From NCBI RefSeq assembly GCF_001540865.1, contig NC_033621.1, forward strand, positions 17,174,682 to 17,238,681: DNA of 64,000 bases. Reading direction: 5' to 3'. The stretch is from Ananas comosus. Its lineage: Eukaryota; Streptophyta; Magnoliopsida; Poales; Bromeliaceae. Shown piece by piece: positions 13,301 to 24,081 of the stretch (position 1 is its first letter; each line of letters begins with the position of its first letter). Below the pieces are notes generated by a model. That model was given only the letters and a program-made list of their open reading frames with translations, was not told the DNA's origin and searched no databases. The position numbers and the translations under genes are program-made.

Positions 13301-16300
13301 ACCCGAGATAGAAACAGAGAGGTAGAGGAGAGAAATAGAGAGAGAGATGGAGAGCGAGGAGATGTAGTTAACTCCGGCCCGCCGGAGCACGGCACGCCGC
13401 AGCCGGGGTACTGCGAGTGTAGGGCAGGGGAGGTAGATGGAGTGTCAGGGGTGCGGTATGTCTAGGGTTAGGGTTTCCTACATAAAACCCTCGTTACCTT
13501 TTATATACTTAGCTCACATTGCGGAAAAGACCCTCAAATTTCAGTATTTGATACTGATCCTTCACATCGCGTGTAAAGATGCAGAAATACCCTCACGTGC
13601 GATCTCAAGCAAAATGGTCCATAAAATATTGCGACTTTTGCGAAATTGCCGTTTTGCACACCGACTCTCCTCGATCAACGGTGATCTCCGCAATCCGTCC
13701 GTCAGATTTGCGAACGGATGTCCACCAGTGCGTCAGCACCTCGGAGACAACAAAGCTACGATTTTGGGTTCACCTCGATTGACCACGATTCGCGACTAAA
13801 TCCAACTTTAATTCCAACAAAAATGAATGACACAAAAATACATATTAAAAATGTATTTTTTTGGATTTTCTCGAAATCAGTCATCAAACTCAAAATTCCG
13901 TCACCGCCTTAGTTCCAAGAAACAGCTGAACCGCGTCGAAACGAGCTACTTGGGACAGCTAGGCACGAGTCCGATACGCAGCCAGAAGGCCAACTTTCGC
14001 ACCGTTGTGCTTTTCTCCGGAAAACCGAGTTCTATTCATTTAAGTTGCAACTTGGAATATCGCGGTAGAATCTCGTTTTTAACTCGATTTCTCCCGAAAC
14101 TTACGAGTGCTTTTGCTAATTAAAATTGCAACCAAAAACATTCGTTCAACTGAGGTTTAGCTACACTGCAAAAAATCTCTAGTCCTTACAATCAAGGGGT
14201 GCAATGAGTTGCTCTTTTTATGTGTCTAAGTGGTACTACCTTCGGTTTGTAGCTATTAAATCTCTTGGACATACTCTATTTTTTCTTTTTTTTTAATTGT
14301 GGTAGAAGGATAATTGAAATATGATTGGCCTTGAGGTGGCTATTTGAGCTCCAGGAAATGATCAAGTCTGCTGACATAGCTTAATATCAAGTTGGGCAAC
14401 ATTGCTTATTTACCATGTTTCCAAACAATCTTGGAAACCACAATGATTACTCAACAAAATTTTGATCTTAGATGTTCTGCAAAATGCAATAGCTTGCTAT
14501 TCAGCATAAACTCCTGGAACTACTTGATATTTAGCTATTTGAGCTCCAGGAAATGATCAAGTCTGCTAGCATAAAAGCATTTGAATTGTTTAATTTTTAG
14601 AAGAGATTGAAACATTGTTTTGTGTTAAAATAGCTTACCAGTCAAGAGCTTCTAGAAGAAACGCTCAAAATAATCAACTAATTTTTCAGTTGGATCGATA
14701 TTCTTAGAGGCCTGTTCACATGTTTGAACACAAGGATTTAAGTGCCATATCTACCGTGTCGTATCATACCAACAAGATATCGGCACGATACAGCCCCTGT
14801 GCTGATGACACAGCTCAAAACCAAGAATTAAAGTGCCATGTTACGGGAGTGTGCCGATTGTTGCCTGGCACGATACGAGACAGGTACGCCTTTATGCCGA
14901 CACATGGCACGCTTGCGTGTCGATACGTATGACCTCCTAGTGGTGCGTTTTGGCATAGTGTTTTTTAGTTTTTTTTGTTTCCAATAAACTCTTATAATGC
15001 CATATTGAAAGAGTTAAAAAGATAATTATAAATATTTGCTATAGTAGTAGGTTTTTTATATATGTAAAGTAAAATATAGCTATAGCTCATGGAGAATAAA
15101 AATTAAAAATAGTTAAACTTTAAAAATTCTTTTGATTTTACATTTTTTTTAGAACTTAAAAAATATATATTACAAAATTATAGAAAATTATTTTTTAAAA
15201 AATTTTTTATGTAATTTGTAAGATTCATCCATATTGATTTTGACGAGAGGATGCATAATGACTCGATTAATTAGAATAGCACTACAATTGCTCCAATAAT
15301 TTCTTTTTAATTTTGAATCTTTTAAACTATTTATTAAAAATTTTAAGAAAAAATTAATTTTTATTAAAATTTTTAAGAACAATTGTGAGATCTATTCATA
15401 AAAATTTAACAATAAATCATATGACGAATTAATTAAGCAAATTTATTGCTTCAATTTAGTTTTTATTGTATTAGTATTTTCCATCTTCTAAATTCAAAAA
15501 TAGAATTGGCAAAATTAAAAAAATTTTGTCGTAAATTTCATGCCCAAAGCTAGATTCATCTAAAATAATTAAAAATCGAACTACATAATGACTTAATCAA
15601 GTAGATGTATTTATTTTTTGTAAGCTATAAATAAATATTTGTATAATTTCAAATTTTTTCAAAACCAGGAACTTTACAAGTTAGAAGTATTCAAAATGTA
15701 CAAAAAATAATTTTAAATTGTAAATTTTTAACTTACCTAATAAGTACATCTTTGATTTACTATTTCTTTTCCTTTTCTCTTAAGATCGAAGTGATTAAAA
15801 TAGAAACAAAGTAGAAACAGAAGGAATTGAAATAACAAATTAGAGAAAAAATTATAACAAGAAAAGGGAGGTAAAAATAGAAAGAAAAAAAAAAAAAGAG
15901 GAAGAGCTAGCAATAAGAGAAGAAGAGAATAAAAGAGCGAGTTGCGGAGAAGACAAGGTAGAAGAGAATGAGACACAGGGATATGTTTGTGGCAAAAAAC
16001 AAAAAATCTATAAGTAGGCCCGAACCAAAAAAAGAAATAGAAAAAAATGGGTTAAAACTTAAAATATTGCATGCCTTTATAGGCACCCACTGGCACTGTA
16101 CCGCGATACCCAAAGGGTATCAGTCTGTCTCGCACAAAACCCCTTGGGTATCGCGGCACGGGGGATCCAAGAGAGACACCTCTGTACTGTGCCCCTTAAC
16201 TGGTGGCACGAAACGTATTGCCCCGTGCCAATTGGCATGGAGCGATACTTTAAACCTTGCTCAAAACCCTCTATTCTTTAAATTAGTCAGTAATTTTCTC

Positions 16301-19300
16301 AATGAAGTTCAAAAGATCCGATAAAAATACATAGTAAACAGTTAAAATATTTTGTTGCTAAAGAAAATAAATATTTCATTCTATTATGTGTCAGCACACA
16401 TGAAATTTTTTGTGACCGGCACGCATCGGCACGGCCAGGTACGCACCGTGCAGTACCGTGCCGACAAGTTACTAGCACGACCTTGTGCCATGGCACTTAA
16501 ATCCTTAACATCTTATTCAGCACATCTCATATATTTACTCAATAAACATTTACTATTCGGTAATGATGAGTATGATCAACATCTAGAACAACCAAGATCT
16601 TGTAAGGAGCTAAAATTAAACTCCTACCTTGCAATCACAAAACAAAATCATAATAGTGCTCAAGTTATCAATGGATAACTTGTCCTTACATTCAAACGAG
16701 TCCCAGATGTCAATGGATATTTGGCTAGGAACTTCGATTTAATCTAGTTAGCCATTTTCTTCCTATCAAAGCTATTTACCTGCATGCTTCATTATATTGT
16801 ATTCTATCAGTACCTTCATGTGTAAGATCAGTTGTTCATTCATATGCGTGTAGCACAGTGCATGGATATTGTTTATTATCTCCAGTTTTATGTGAATATA
16901 TGAATGTGTTTTTCCTTAAAGGTTGCCATTATGAAAAGTCTGAGACACCCAAATATTGTTCTTTTCATGGGTGCTGTAACAGAGCCTCCAAACTTGTCTA
17001 TAGTCACCGAATACTTATCAAGGTAATTCCTATCTTATCTGCTCATGCCTTTTTTCCATGCCTTTTCCTTTTCTTTATGTAATTCATCAGTACAGAAGGT
17101 CCATATCAATTTAGTCGTAGTACTTTTCTTCTTAACTTGCAGAGGCAGCTTATATAGGCTTTTACACAATAGTTCTGCAAGGGAAGTTTTAGATGAGAGG
17201 CGTCGATTAAACATGGCATTTGATGTGGTATTGCCTTTCACATATTATGTCTTTACAGTTAGGGCACGTTTAGAGCATGGGACTAGGTGGGATTGGATTC
17301 AATTTGATCCGTTCCACAGTTAGTCCCTATGTTCGGTGTAGTCACTGGGTTGGACTAAATTAATCCTCTCCAACAAATAGTTCCCTTTGGGTTGGGCTGA
17401 TTAATCACCAAATAAAAGGTTGGGATTGCAAGGTACTGGATTAAAATCAGAGGCTTCTTACTTTGCAGTTCAAATTTAAATACTTTCTATTATATAATTT
17501 GAAATTGCATTTTAAATTCAAATTTTGAATTTGAATTTTAAAATCAAATTTAAAATTTCAATTTAATTTCATTTTAAAATTCAAAGAATGATTTCAAATT
17601 AGATTTTTAAATTCAAATTCAGAATCAAATTTCAAATTTAAATTTAGATTATGGATTTGAATTTTAAATTCAAAATTTAGATTTTGAATTTAATATCGAA
17701 TTTACCATCAGATTTTAAATTGAATTTCAGATTCAGATTCAGATTTTGAATTTGGATTTGCAATTCGAATTCAGATTTTGAATTTGAATTCAAAATTCGA
17801 ATTCAGATTTTGAATTTGAATTCAAAGTTCGAATTGAAATTCAGATTGTGAATTCGAAGTTTGAATTGAAATTCAGATTTTGAGTTCGAATNCAAATTTA
17901 AATTTAGATTATGGATTTGAATTTTAAATTCAAAATTTAGATTTTGAATTTAATATCGAATTTACCATCAGATTTTAAATTGAATTTTAGATTCAGATTC
18001 AGATTTTGAATTTGGATTTGCAATTCGAATTCAGATTTTGAATTTGAATTCAAAGTTCGAATTGAAATTCAGATTGTGAATTCGAAGTTTGAATTGAAAT
18101 TCAGATTTTGAGTTCGAATTTCAAATTGAAATTCAGATTTTAATTCATATTTTGAATGCAAATTTCAAAATTTAAAATTCAAATTTAATTCAGATTCAAA
18201 TTTGATTTCAAATATCAATTTTGAAATAAAAAACTTGAATTCAAATTTCAAACTCAAATTCTGTATTTTTAATTCAAATTTCTAATTAAACTTTTAAACA
18301 AAATTGAAGCTTTAACTTCAAATTCAAAAAGTTCATATTTTATATTCACGGTCAAAATTCAAATTACAATTCAAAATTTGAATTCCAATTACAAATTCAG
18401 ATTCAAATTTTAAATTTTAATTTGGAGAAATTTAGAAATATTTGATTTGTAATTTGTATTTGAATTTTAGGTTTAAATTTGAATTTTTATTAAATAATTA
18501 AATTCTGTTTTATCCTAAAAGCGCCAGACTGGATTGAACTCTTATGATCCAATCTAGTCCTAGTGCCAGTCCTATCCAATCCTATTGTGTTATCTTGTCT
18601 AGTTCAATCCTCGGTACCAAACATGCCCGTAAATATTTCATCAATATGGTAACTTTTGTTTGGCATTTTTCTCTGAAAGATCAGTGGCTGAGATCTCATC
18701 CAAGCATTTATGACTTTGATTAAGGGCTTTTTTTACAAATGGCCCCCTGAAAAAATTTTATTTTAAAAATAGCTCTACCAAAATTTAATTTGCAAAAATG
18801 GCCCTGGGCCAGTATGTTAAGTTGAACACGGTGAATCATTCACCGTGTTCAAATGAGTATGGATTTTTAAAACCCGCCGAGCTCGGATTCGTGTTCGGAT
18901 TTTAATTTGATTTTCGGATTCGATTTTGGGTTTTTAAAAACCCGATCCGAACCCGACCCGTTAACATCCCTAAAAGAGAAGAAAAGGAATATAAATATGA
19001 AACACGGTGAATGGTTCACCGTGTTCAACTTAACACACTAGCCCCAGCCCCGCCCGCGTAGCGCTGACGTGGCGCCTACATGGCAATGCCAGGACCATTT
19101 TTGCAAATTAAATTTTGACAGGGTTATTTTTAAAATAAAAATTTGCCAGGGGGCTAAATTGAAAAAAAGCCCCTTTGATTGATATATGAGCCATAAATAA
19201 GCAATTTTTCTTTCCTTTTTTGTTTTTAGGCAAAGGGCATGAACTATCTTCACAGGCGCAACCCTCCTATTGTTCATCGAGATTTGAAATCTCCTAATCT

Positions 19301-21543
19301 TCTTGTTGACAAGAAGTACACTGTGAAAGTAAGCAGAACGTTGGTTCTCTTTAGGTATTGAAGTTATACTTTGGATAAGTTCTTTATTGTCATGTAAGGT
19401 TAGTCTCTCTGTTCCTTGATGACTATGCAGTATGAATTAGTCATGTAAGGTTAGTCTACTGCAGGCAATAGTTCTCATGCCCTCTTTTTTTAAGTGCTAT
19501 ATGCATTAGCTTGATATCATTTTCTATGATGGTTGCCGTGGGACATGAACATCAGTCTTACGACAATATAAGTTACCAAGGTTTCTGCAGTCCTTAACTG
19601 CATGGTAGTTCAGTAGAATTGAGCTGTAATGTAATGGTGCTACCTGAAATTTTCACTGAATTCCCTTTCTCATCCTACTTGATAAGTACCAGTTACACAG
19701 GACTCTTGCACCCATCAATCTATCATACCTTTTCTCTTGATCTCATATCCTCTTCTACATCCTCTTCTATCTCCTTCCTAGTTTAAATAGAAGCTTATGT
19801 TATAGGCAATCTTCATTTGCAAACTTATTAATAATATAAGCTATTCTATTGACATATTTTTATTTTTATTTACATGCTTTTATCTGCTGCAAAGACTTAT
19901 GTTAGAACCTTTATCAGATTGTCTCTTAGGAATTGGATGGCTGTATTTCATAAGTTTAAGCAAGGCATCTTGGCTCCTTGGTACTATAGGACCATAACTC
20001 ATCTGGTATTTAAAGAGGCGACAGTCAATGTTAATTCCTCTTTTGTGATATCCAGGTATGTGATTTTGGCCTTTCACGATTGAAGGCAAACACATTTCTT
20101 TCTTCCAAGTCCCTTGCAGGAACAGTTAAGTTGCTTTGAACTTAGTATTGTTAGCTACCTTTGTTTCTTCCCTTTTTTTTTCTGGACTTCTTTTTTGAAA
20201 TATCTGTGGACTATCTGTTCTATATTAGCCTGAATGGATGGCCCCAGAAGTGCTTCGAGATGAACCATCAAACGAGAAGTCAGATGTTTACAGCTTTGGT
20301 GTAATTTTGTGGGAACTTATGACATTGCAGCAACCTTGGAGTAATTTAAATCCAGCACAGGTCGGTAGTTGCTCCCAAAATTAAACTTTAAAGTTTATCA
20401 AGTGATGGAAGTTGCTGATTGATGATTTATATATTGGCATGAGACAAGCATAAGTTTAAAAGTGTTACAATTGATTTTTCTCTTTTCCTTTTGTGAATAA
20501 TCCAAAAACCTTTGAAATTATGCTATTACTCGAATTGCATCAACTATTACCTTCTCTACAGTAGAGAATCTAGGATATAAGTGGAACTTTCCACCTAGAG
20601 AACCAGTGATATTGCCTGAACTTTTGCTGTAGAAAGATGCATGCAACTATTTTGGGCATGTGAGTGTAGATTTTGAATTGCATGTAGTTGTTTACAAAGA
20701 GTCTTTTTGAATAATATTACATGCACTTTTGTACTTAATTAGACAGTTATGATCACTTCGATTCAATTTTATTCAAGTTTATTACAGACGATTGGATATC
20801 GAGTGGTGAAATCAACATTGTCCAACAGCTTTTTTGTCACACCGTGGACACTTGATATCCTATGTCGTTAGTCGCTAGTGAATTAGATTAACACTTCATC
20901 AGCGGTTTCAAAGGCAATAAATCAGAAAGTTTGAGTTTTGCTTGGTTTCCTCGTTCAGGTGGTTGCTGCCGTTGGTTTCAAGGGAAGAAGGCTTGAAATC
21001 CCAGAGAATCTAAATCCGAAGGTGGCGGCTATAATTGAGTCTTGTTGGGCGAAGTATGCCACCGCACACCTTTTTTAATCCTTTTCCTTTTCTTGCATTA
21101 TTATGATTCCTTACTTTTCCTAATTTCAATGTATATAATACAACCCTAAATTAAATTGCAGTGAACCGTGGAAAAGGCCCTCTTTCTCCAGCATCATGCA
21201 AACCTTGAAGCCACTGATTAAGCCTTCGCTACCACAAAGTGTACCAACCGACATGTCACTTGCTCCCTTATTAACACGCAGAATGGAGGTTTCATTCTGT
21301 GGCACGCTTGAATCATTTGATTGGGGGTATGGTGCTTGCCGTTTGATCTGTTTAGGTCTAGCTCTACAATCAACTCCTGCCTATGGTGGTCAAGTCCCTT
21401 GGTCATGTTTGTTCTTTTGTTTCTTGATCGTTTGCCCTTTCATTCCTCGAAGAAATGTGTTGATAATGTTGCTGCTCATACCCAGTAATAATGATCAGTC
21501 TAACCATTTTTATCGTTATAACAAAAGCAAAGAGCCTTTATAA
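7392..21543 (+). CDS. CTR1-like: CTR1-like Raf-type MAPKKK (5' exons missing)
   Basis: Ten exons join in frame across GT/AG introns: 7392-7808, 8065-8105, 8930-8998, 16922-17022, 17143-17227, 19230-19328, 20056-20124, 20229-20360, 20959-21053, 21162-21543. The first carries a linker ending in [15 protein letters not shown]. The kinase domain follows with GAGSFG loop, VAVK lysine, HRDLKSPN catalytic loop, CDFGLS and MAPEVL, all intact. It matches plant CTR1 almost continuously as I recall that family; CTR1 is the ER-associated kinase that represses ethylene signalling by phosphorylating EIN2. The first visible exon starts at a splice acceptor, so the N-terminal EDR1-type region lies left of the window or in a gap. 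The C-terminal tail after PLIKPSLPQ runs about 95 residues to a stop at 21541-21543. That is longer than I expect for CTR1, so the last exon end is uncertain. Other clade members (EDR1-like) are possible but fit less well. Confidence 0.88.
8106..8929 (+). other. Intron, no recognised element
   Basis: An 824-base AT-rich intron between the glycine-loop exon and the VAVK exon. No ORF, repeat or transposon end is seen in it. Confidence 0.7.
9464..14190 (-). mobile_element. Solo LTR, family F, ~4.7 kb, inside intron
   Basis: It starts TGTCACGCCCC and ends AGTCCTTACA, so its complement begins TGTAAGGACT and ends GGGGCGTGACA, like the other LTRs here. Flanking pentamers are AGCAA (9459-9463) and ATCAA (14191-14195), a target duplication with one mismatch. 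It has no internal coding sequence, so it is a solo LTR left by recombination. A minus-strand TATA box (TATATAAAA) lies at 13499-13507, downstream of a GC-rich block at 12650-13420. Repeated short blocks with 'ccgac...aggtca' occur from 10790 to 11300. It accounts for more than half of a 7.9 kb intron. Confidence 0.7.
12650..13420. other. GC- and CpG-rich block within the solo LTR
   Basis: About 770 bases of strongly GC-rich sequence in otherwise AT-rich intron. Long open frames occur in several frames on both strands, as expected from base composition, and none shows a recognisable domain. It lies between the TATA-like site and the rest of the minus-strand LTR, i.e. in the region the LTR would transcribe. 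Confidence 0.6.
14339..14567. repeat. Direct repeat of 34 bp
   Basis: The segment at 14339-14372, containing TTGAGCTCCAGGAAATGATC, recurs at 14534-14567 without visible change. A small intronic duplication; no coding meaning is seen. Confidence 0.7.
14732..16506. mobile_element. Inverted-repeat DNA element, ~1.8 kb, non-coding
   Basis: The outermost 16 bases AAGGATTTAAGTGCCA (14732-14747) recur as a perfect reverse complement at 16491-16506. Inside both ends lie imperfect inverted stretches rich in GGCACGATAC and CGGCACGGTAC words, to roughly 14935 on the left and 16060 on the right. The middle is AT-rich with no transposase. A target duplication is not resolved. It fits a non-autonomous foldback or MITE-type element, superfamily unknown. 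Confidence 0.6.
17262..18628. mobile_element. Tourist/PIF-Harbinger-like element filled with GAATTT-type sequence
   Basis: The left end GGGCACGTTT and the complement of the right end GGGCATGTTTGGTACC resemble Tourist-type termini. Both subterminal regions contain 'ggattgga' and 'ccaatccta' blocks in inverted orientation. Between them, about 17460-18510, lies a long degenerate array of GAATTT/AAATTC words without coding capacity. Target duplication is not clear. It contains the gap at 17892, so its true length is unknown. Confidence 0.5.
17633..18119. repeat. Duplicated block flanking a single-base gap
   Basis: Bases 17633-17891 and 17893-18119 are near-identical and lie either side of the n at 17892. 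The second lacks one 32-bp unit. This is most simply two overlapping contig ends placed side by side, not a biological duplication. Confidence 0.75.
18724..19173. mobile_element. Mutator-type MITE with 9-bp target duplication
   Basis: Ends GGGCTTTTTTTACAAATGG and, in complement, GGGGCTTTTTTTCAATTTAG form long inverted repeats that continue inward through matching AAATTTAATTTGCAAAAATGG blocks. Flanks are TTTGATTAA (18715-18723) and TTTGATTGA (19174-19182), matching at 8 of 9 positions, the length expected for Mutator-like elements. Two internal hairpins built on ACACGGTGAA/TTCACCGTGT lie near 18825-18850 and 18999-19026. There is no coding sequence. Confidence 0.75.
19329..20055 (+). other. 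Intron, no recognised element
   Basis: A 727-base AT-rich intron between the HRDLKSPN exon and the DFG exon. No transposon end or RNA gene is seen. Confidence 0.65.
20361..20958 (+). other. Intron, no recognised element
   Basis: A 598-base AT-rich intron before the exon beginning VVAAVGFKG. Nothing further is recognised. Confidence 0.65.
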
Positions 21544-23640
21544 TCTCACTATTATATATCGGACTAAATATAGAAACTTGCTCATAGAAATAATAATTAT
21601 TTTCAGTGGGACATCTTGCAGTTAATGAATAAAAGAAAAATGATAGGACGTGATATGGAATCCAATGAAACGGTTTCTATCTATAAACCACTTAATCTCC
21701 ATAATCTTAGTCCACATGGCATGTTTTTCTTAATTCTTGCTCCTGGGATCTATTTGTCAGTGTTTGTTAACTCTTATTGAACTGGGCCCATCTCCATTGA
21801 ATCGACTATTCGTGAGCCTTTTTTTGGCTGCTCTCTATTCCTACGTTTCTGTTTTCCCCGATATTAGCCATTACCCATTGTAGTTTTTGACTCTTTTGCT
21901 CTCTTTACTCTTGTCGATTTGACTCTCTCTCTTTCTCTCTCTCTCTCTCTTTGTGGGGCTTTCCCGCTGTGGCTTTCTGTGTTAGTTGCGCTTGCGCCAT
22001 CCCTAGTCCTAGCCTTATGTCATAAATTGTCCTTTTCTGTTGATGGCATATGGTGGCCCCTTCGCTTCTTGCTCCACTGCAATAAATGTTGTCGTTTTAT
22101 CTCGCTGCGGCCACTGGGGACGCTGACCGGCTATTGGAGACGGTATTGATGGCCATCATGATGCTCTACGCCTCTCCCTACCTCTCCCTCTCTCCTCTTC
22201 CCTCTATCACTCTATCTTCTCCAAAATAGTAGTGTTTACTCCAGCCGCCGAGCCCTCAATGTTTCTATGCAATTGCCTAGGGCATCTTCTTCGTTTTGCC
22301 ATGGCTCCGACAAGTCTCGACGCGCTCTCCTCTACTTCACAATCTCCTATTACTTATCCTTGATTCCTTAGCTCTCTAATTCATGGTAAGGAAAATTTTT
22401 CTTTTTTGAGTTAGTTTTAGTAGAAATGAGTTTATGGATGGAAAAAATAAAAATCCGCGCTTTCGATTTTGATCAATTTGTCTACTATTGACTTTCTAAA
22501 ATTGTAGGTGATTTGCACTAAGATTGTAGTCCGGATGGCAAGAATTATAAGTTTAATTGTTGATTATGTTTTCAGTTTGATGCATACTTTTAAAAATAAT
22601 ACATCTCACATTACTACAACAAAATCAGACTATAGCGATATTTTTAACTATCCCTGAATCCTAAAAAAAGTGCCATGACAATAATACTGACACTAATTAT
22701 AGTGTCATTATATGTGCAGTCCCTGGATATATAACGACATATTACTGAGCGTCGGTATATCTCAGAAAAAGCGCTGCAATTTAATGACATTTTTTGTTGC
22801 TTTTAGTGACATATATGTGTACCTAATTTGAAAAAAAAAGGGTAATATTCTTTTTTGCATAGTAACACTTTATAAGTGTCCCTATTGTCATTAAAAGTAT
22901 AATATTTTATTTAAACATCTAGTGTTAAGCTTTAGTTAAGCTAATCGCATTTGCATTAAATCAATGAGAAAAAAAAAGTGCAATCAACAAAGTTTCTAAA
23001 ATTACTGTTAAAATGATAGAACTAAAATCTAATATCCTCAACAATAATATCTACTCACATATTATAGTAATTATAACAAACCAAACTCTCTAACTGAAAA
23101 AAAAACTACAAAAAAAAGAAAATAACAAAAAGTTCAAGAACAATGAACTTTAAAAAAACAAGTATAGAATTTGCAAGTAACTTCCATATTCATGAACTTG
23201 GTACAGGTTCTCAAAATGTAGTCATAATAAAGAGAAAATGGAGGAGTATTGCAATACTTTCTTTGGAAAAAAGAAACAAACATATGAAACTACTATGCTA
23301 TGCCATACAAAGAAACACCATTGCTCACTCCAGAATATATTCCAGCTGTTGTTATAGCTAGAACACCAGCAGCTATTGCTATAGCTAGAACACCAGCAGC
23401 TCTTTATGGAAACCTTTTGCTCTCCAAGCATAGTCCGTGTCATCACAAACATCCACATATGTTGTCTGATGGCAAGAAAAAGAAGTCTATAACTGATTCT
23501 TCATTCAGTTAAAGGAAAAAAATAGGTAGGGGCTTTAACATAAACCCTTATATGCCCGTCAAAAAATGCAGATTCCTAAAAAAATGACCTTATCTTAACT
23601 TAGGGAATCAAACTATCTCATGGGAAATCTGGTTTTGAGT
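21544..23640. other. Gene-free region downstream of the kinase gene
   Basis: Presumed 3' UTR and intergenic sequence. It holds a CT microsatellite (21922-21951). It also holds a possible CACTA-like end at 22612 (TACTACAACAAAATC followed by repeated 'gacat/tgacac' words), and a 22-bp motif (TATAGCTAGAACACCAGCAG core) repeated with a 27-bp period at 23353 and 23380. No coding region is supported. Confidence 0.5.
21922..21951. repeat. (CT)n microsatellite
   Basis: Thirty bases of CT dinucleotide with one TTT interruption. Confidence 0.9.
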
Positions 23641-23648
23641 TTGATTTA

Positions 23649-23650
<2 letters not shown>

Positions 23651-23681
<31 letters not shown>

Positions 23682-23682
23682 N
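23651..23682. repeat. (TA)n microsatellite ending in an assembly gap
   Basis: About 30 bases of TA repeat end at the n at 23682, after which a truncated LTR starts abruptly. It mirrors the (TA)n at the other gap at 6929. Confidence 0.85.
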
Positions 23683-24081
23683 GTCTCCCCGACTAGGGAC
23701 CGGTCTCCGAGAGCTCTCCCAGCGCAGCCAGAGCTGCTGCGCGCGATGCATCCGGTCTCTCCTAGGGGGACCGGTCTCTGGGGGACCGGTCTCTGAGACA
23801 GAGACCGGTTCCCGAGAGCTATCCTTCCAGGACTTAGCCGATTTTTCGGCTGTCTCATTCTGCACGCGTTCGGGGACCGGTCTCTCCCACCAGGGATCGG
23901 TCCCCGAGAGCTGAAAATCTGCAGTTTTGCAGAATTCAATTCTTTAGCTCTCGAAAACCTTCCACAACTCACTTTTAATCATTTTAACACCTTCGGACTT
24001 TCCGAAGTGTTCCATCCTCGCACTTTGGTCAATTTGACTAAAGTTCGACATTTTTATTTTCCGAATTTTCGGTATATTACA
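23683..24081 (-). repeat. Family D LTR start (U3) fragment
   Basis: The right end reads TATATTACA, so the complement starts TGTAATATACCG. It contains five intact ACCGGT-centred palindromes and two decayed ones (ATCCGGT, ATCGGT). It sits inside a family C LTR, which resumes at 24082. The rest is lost in the gap at 23682. Confidence 0.65.

Noticed and set aside
12779..13395. Long overlapping open frames on both strands (up to ~200 codons)
   Set aside because: They lie in a GC-rich block of a solo LTR, where stops are rare by composition; several frames are open at once and none shows a domain.
13458..13476. Telomere-like TAGGGTTAGGGTTT
   Set aside because: Only about two units, inside an LTR close to its promoter; more like a telo-box motif than an interstitial telomere.
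17460..18510. GAATTT-rich stretch as a centromeric satellite
   Set aside because: No fixed monomer length, limited to one intron and bounded by transposon-like ends.
22612..22900. CACTA transposon
   Set aside because: Only a weak TACTACAACAAAA end-like motif and repeated words are seen; no second end or target duplication, so it is mentioned only as a possibility.
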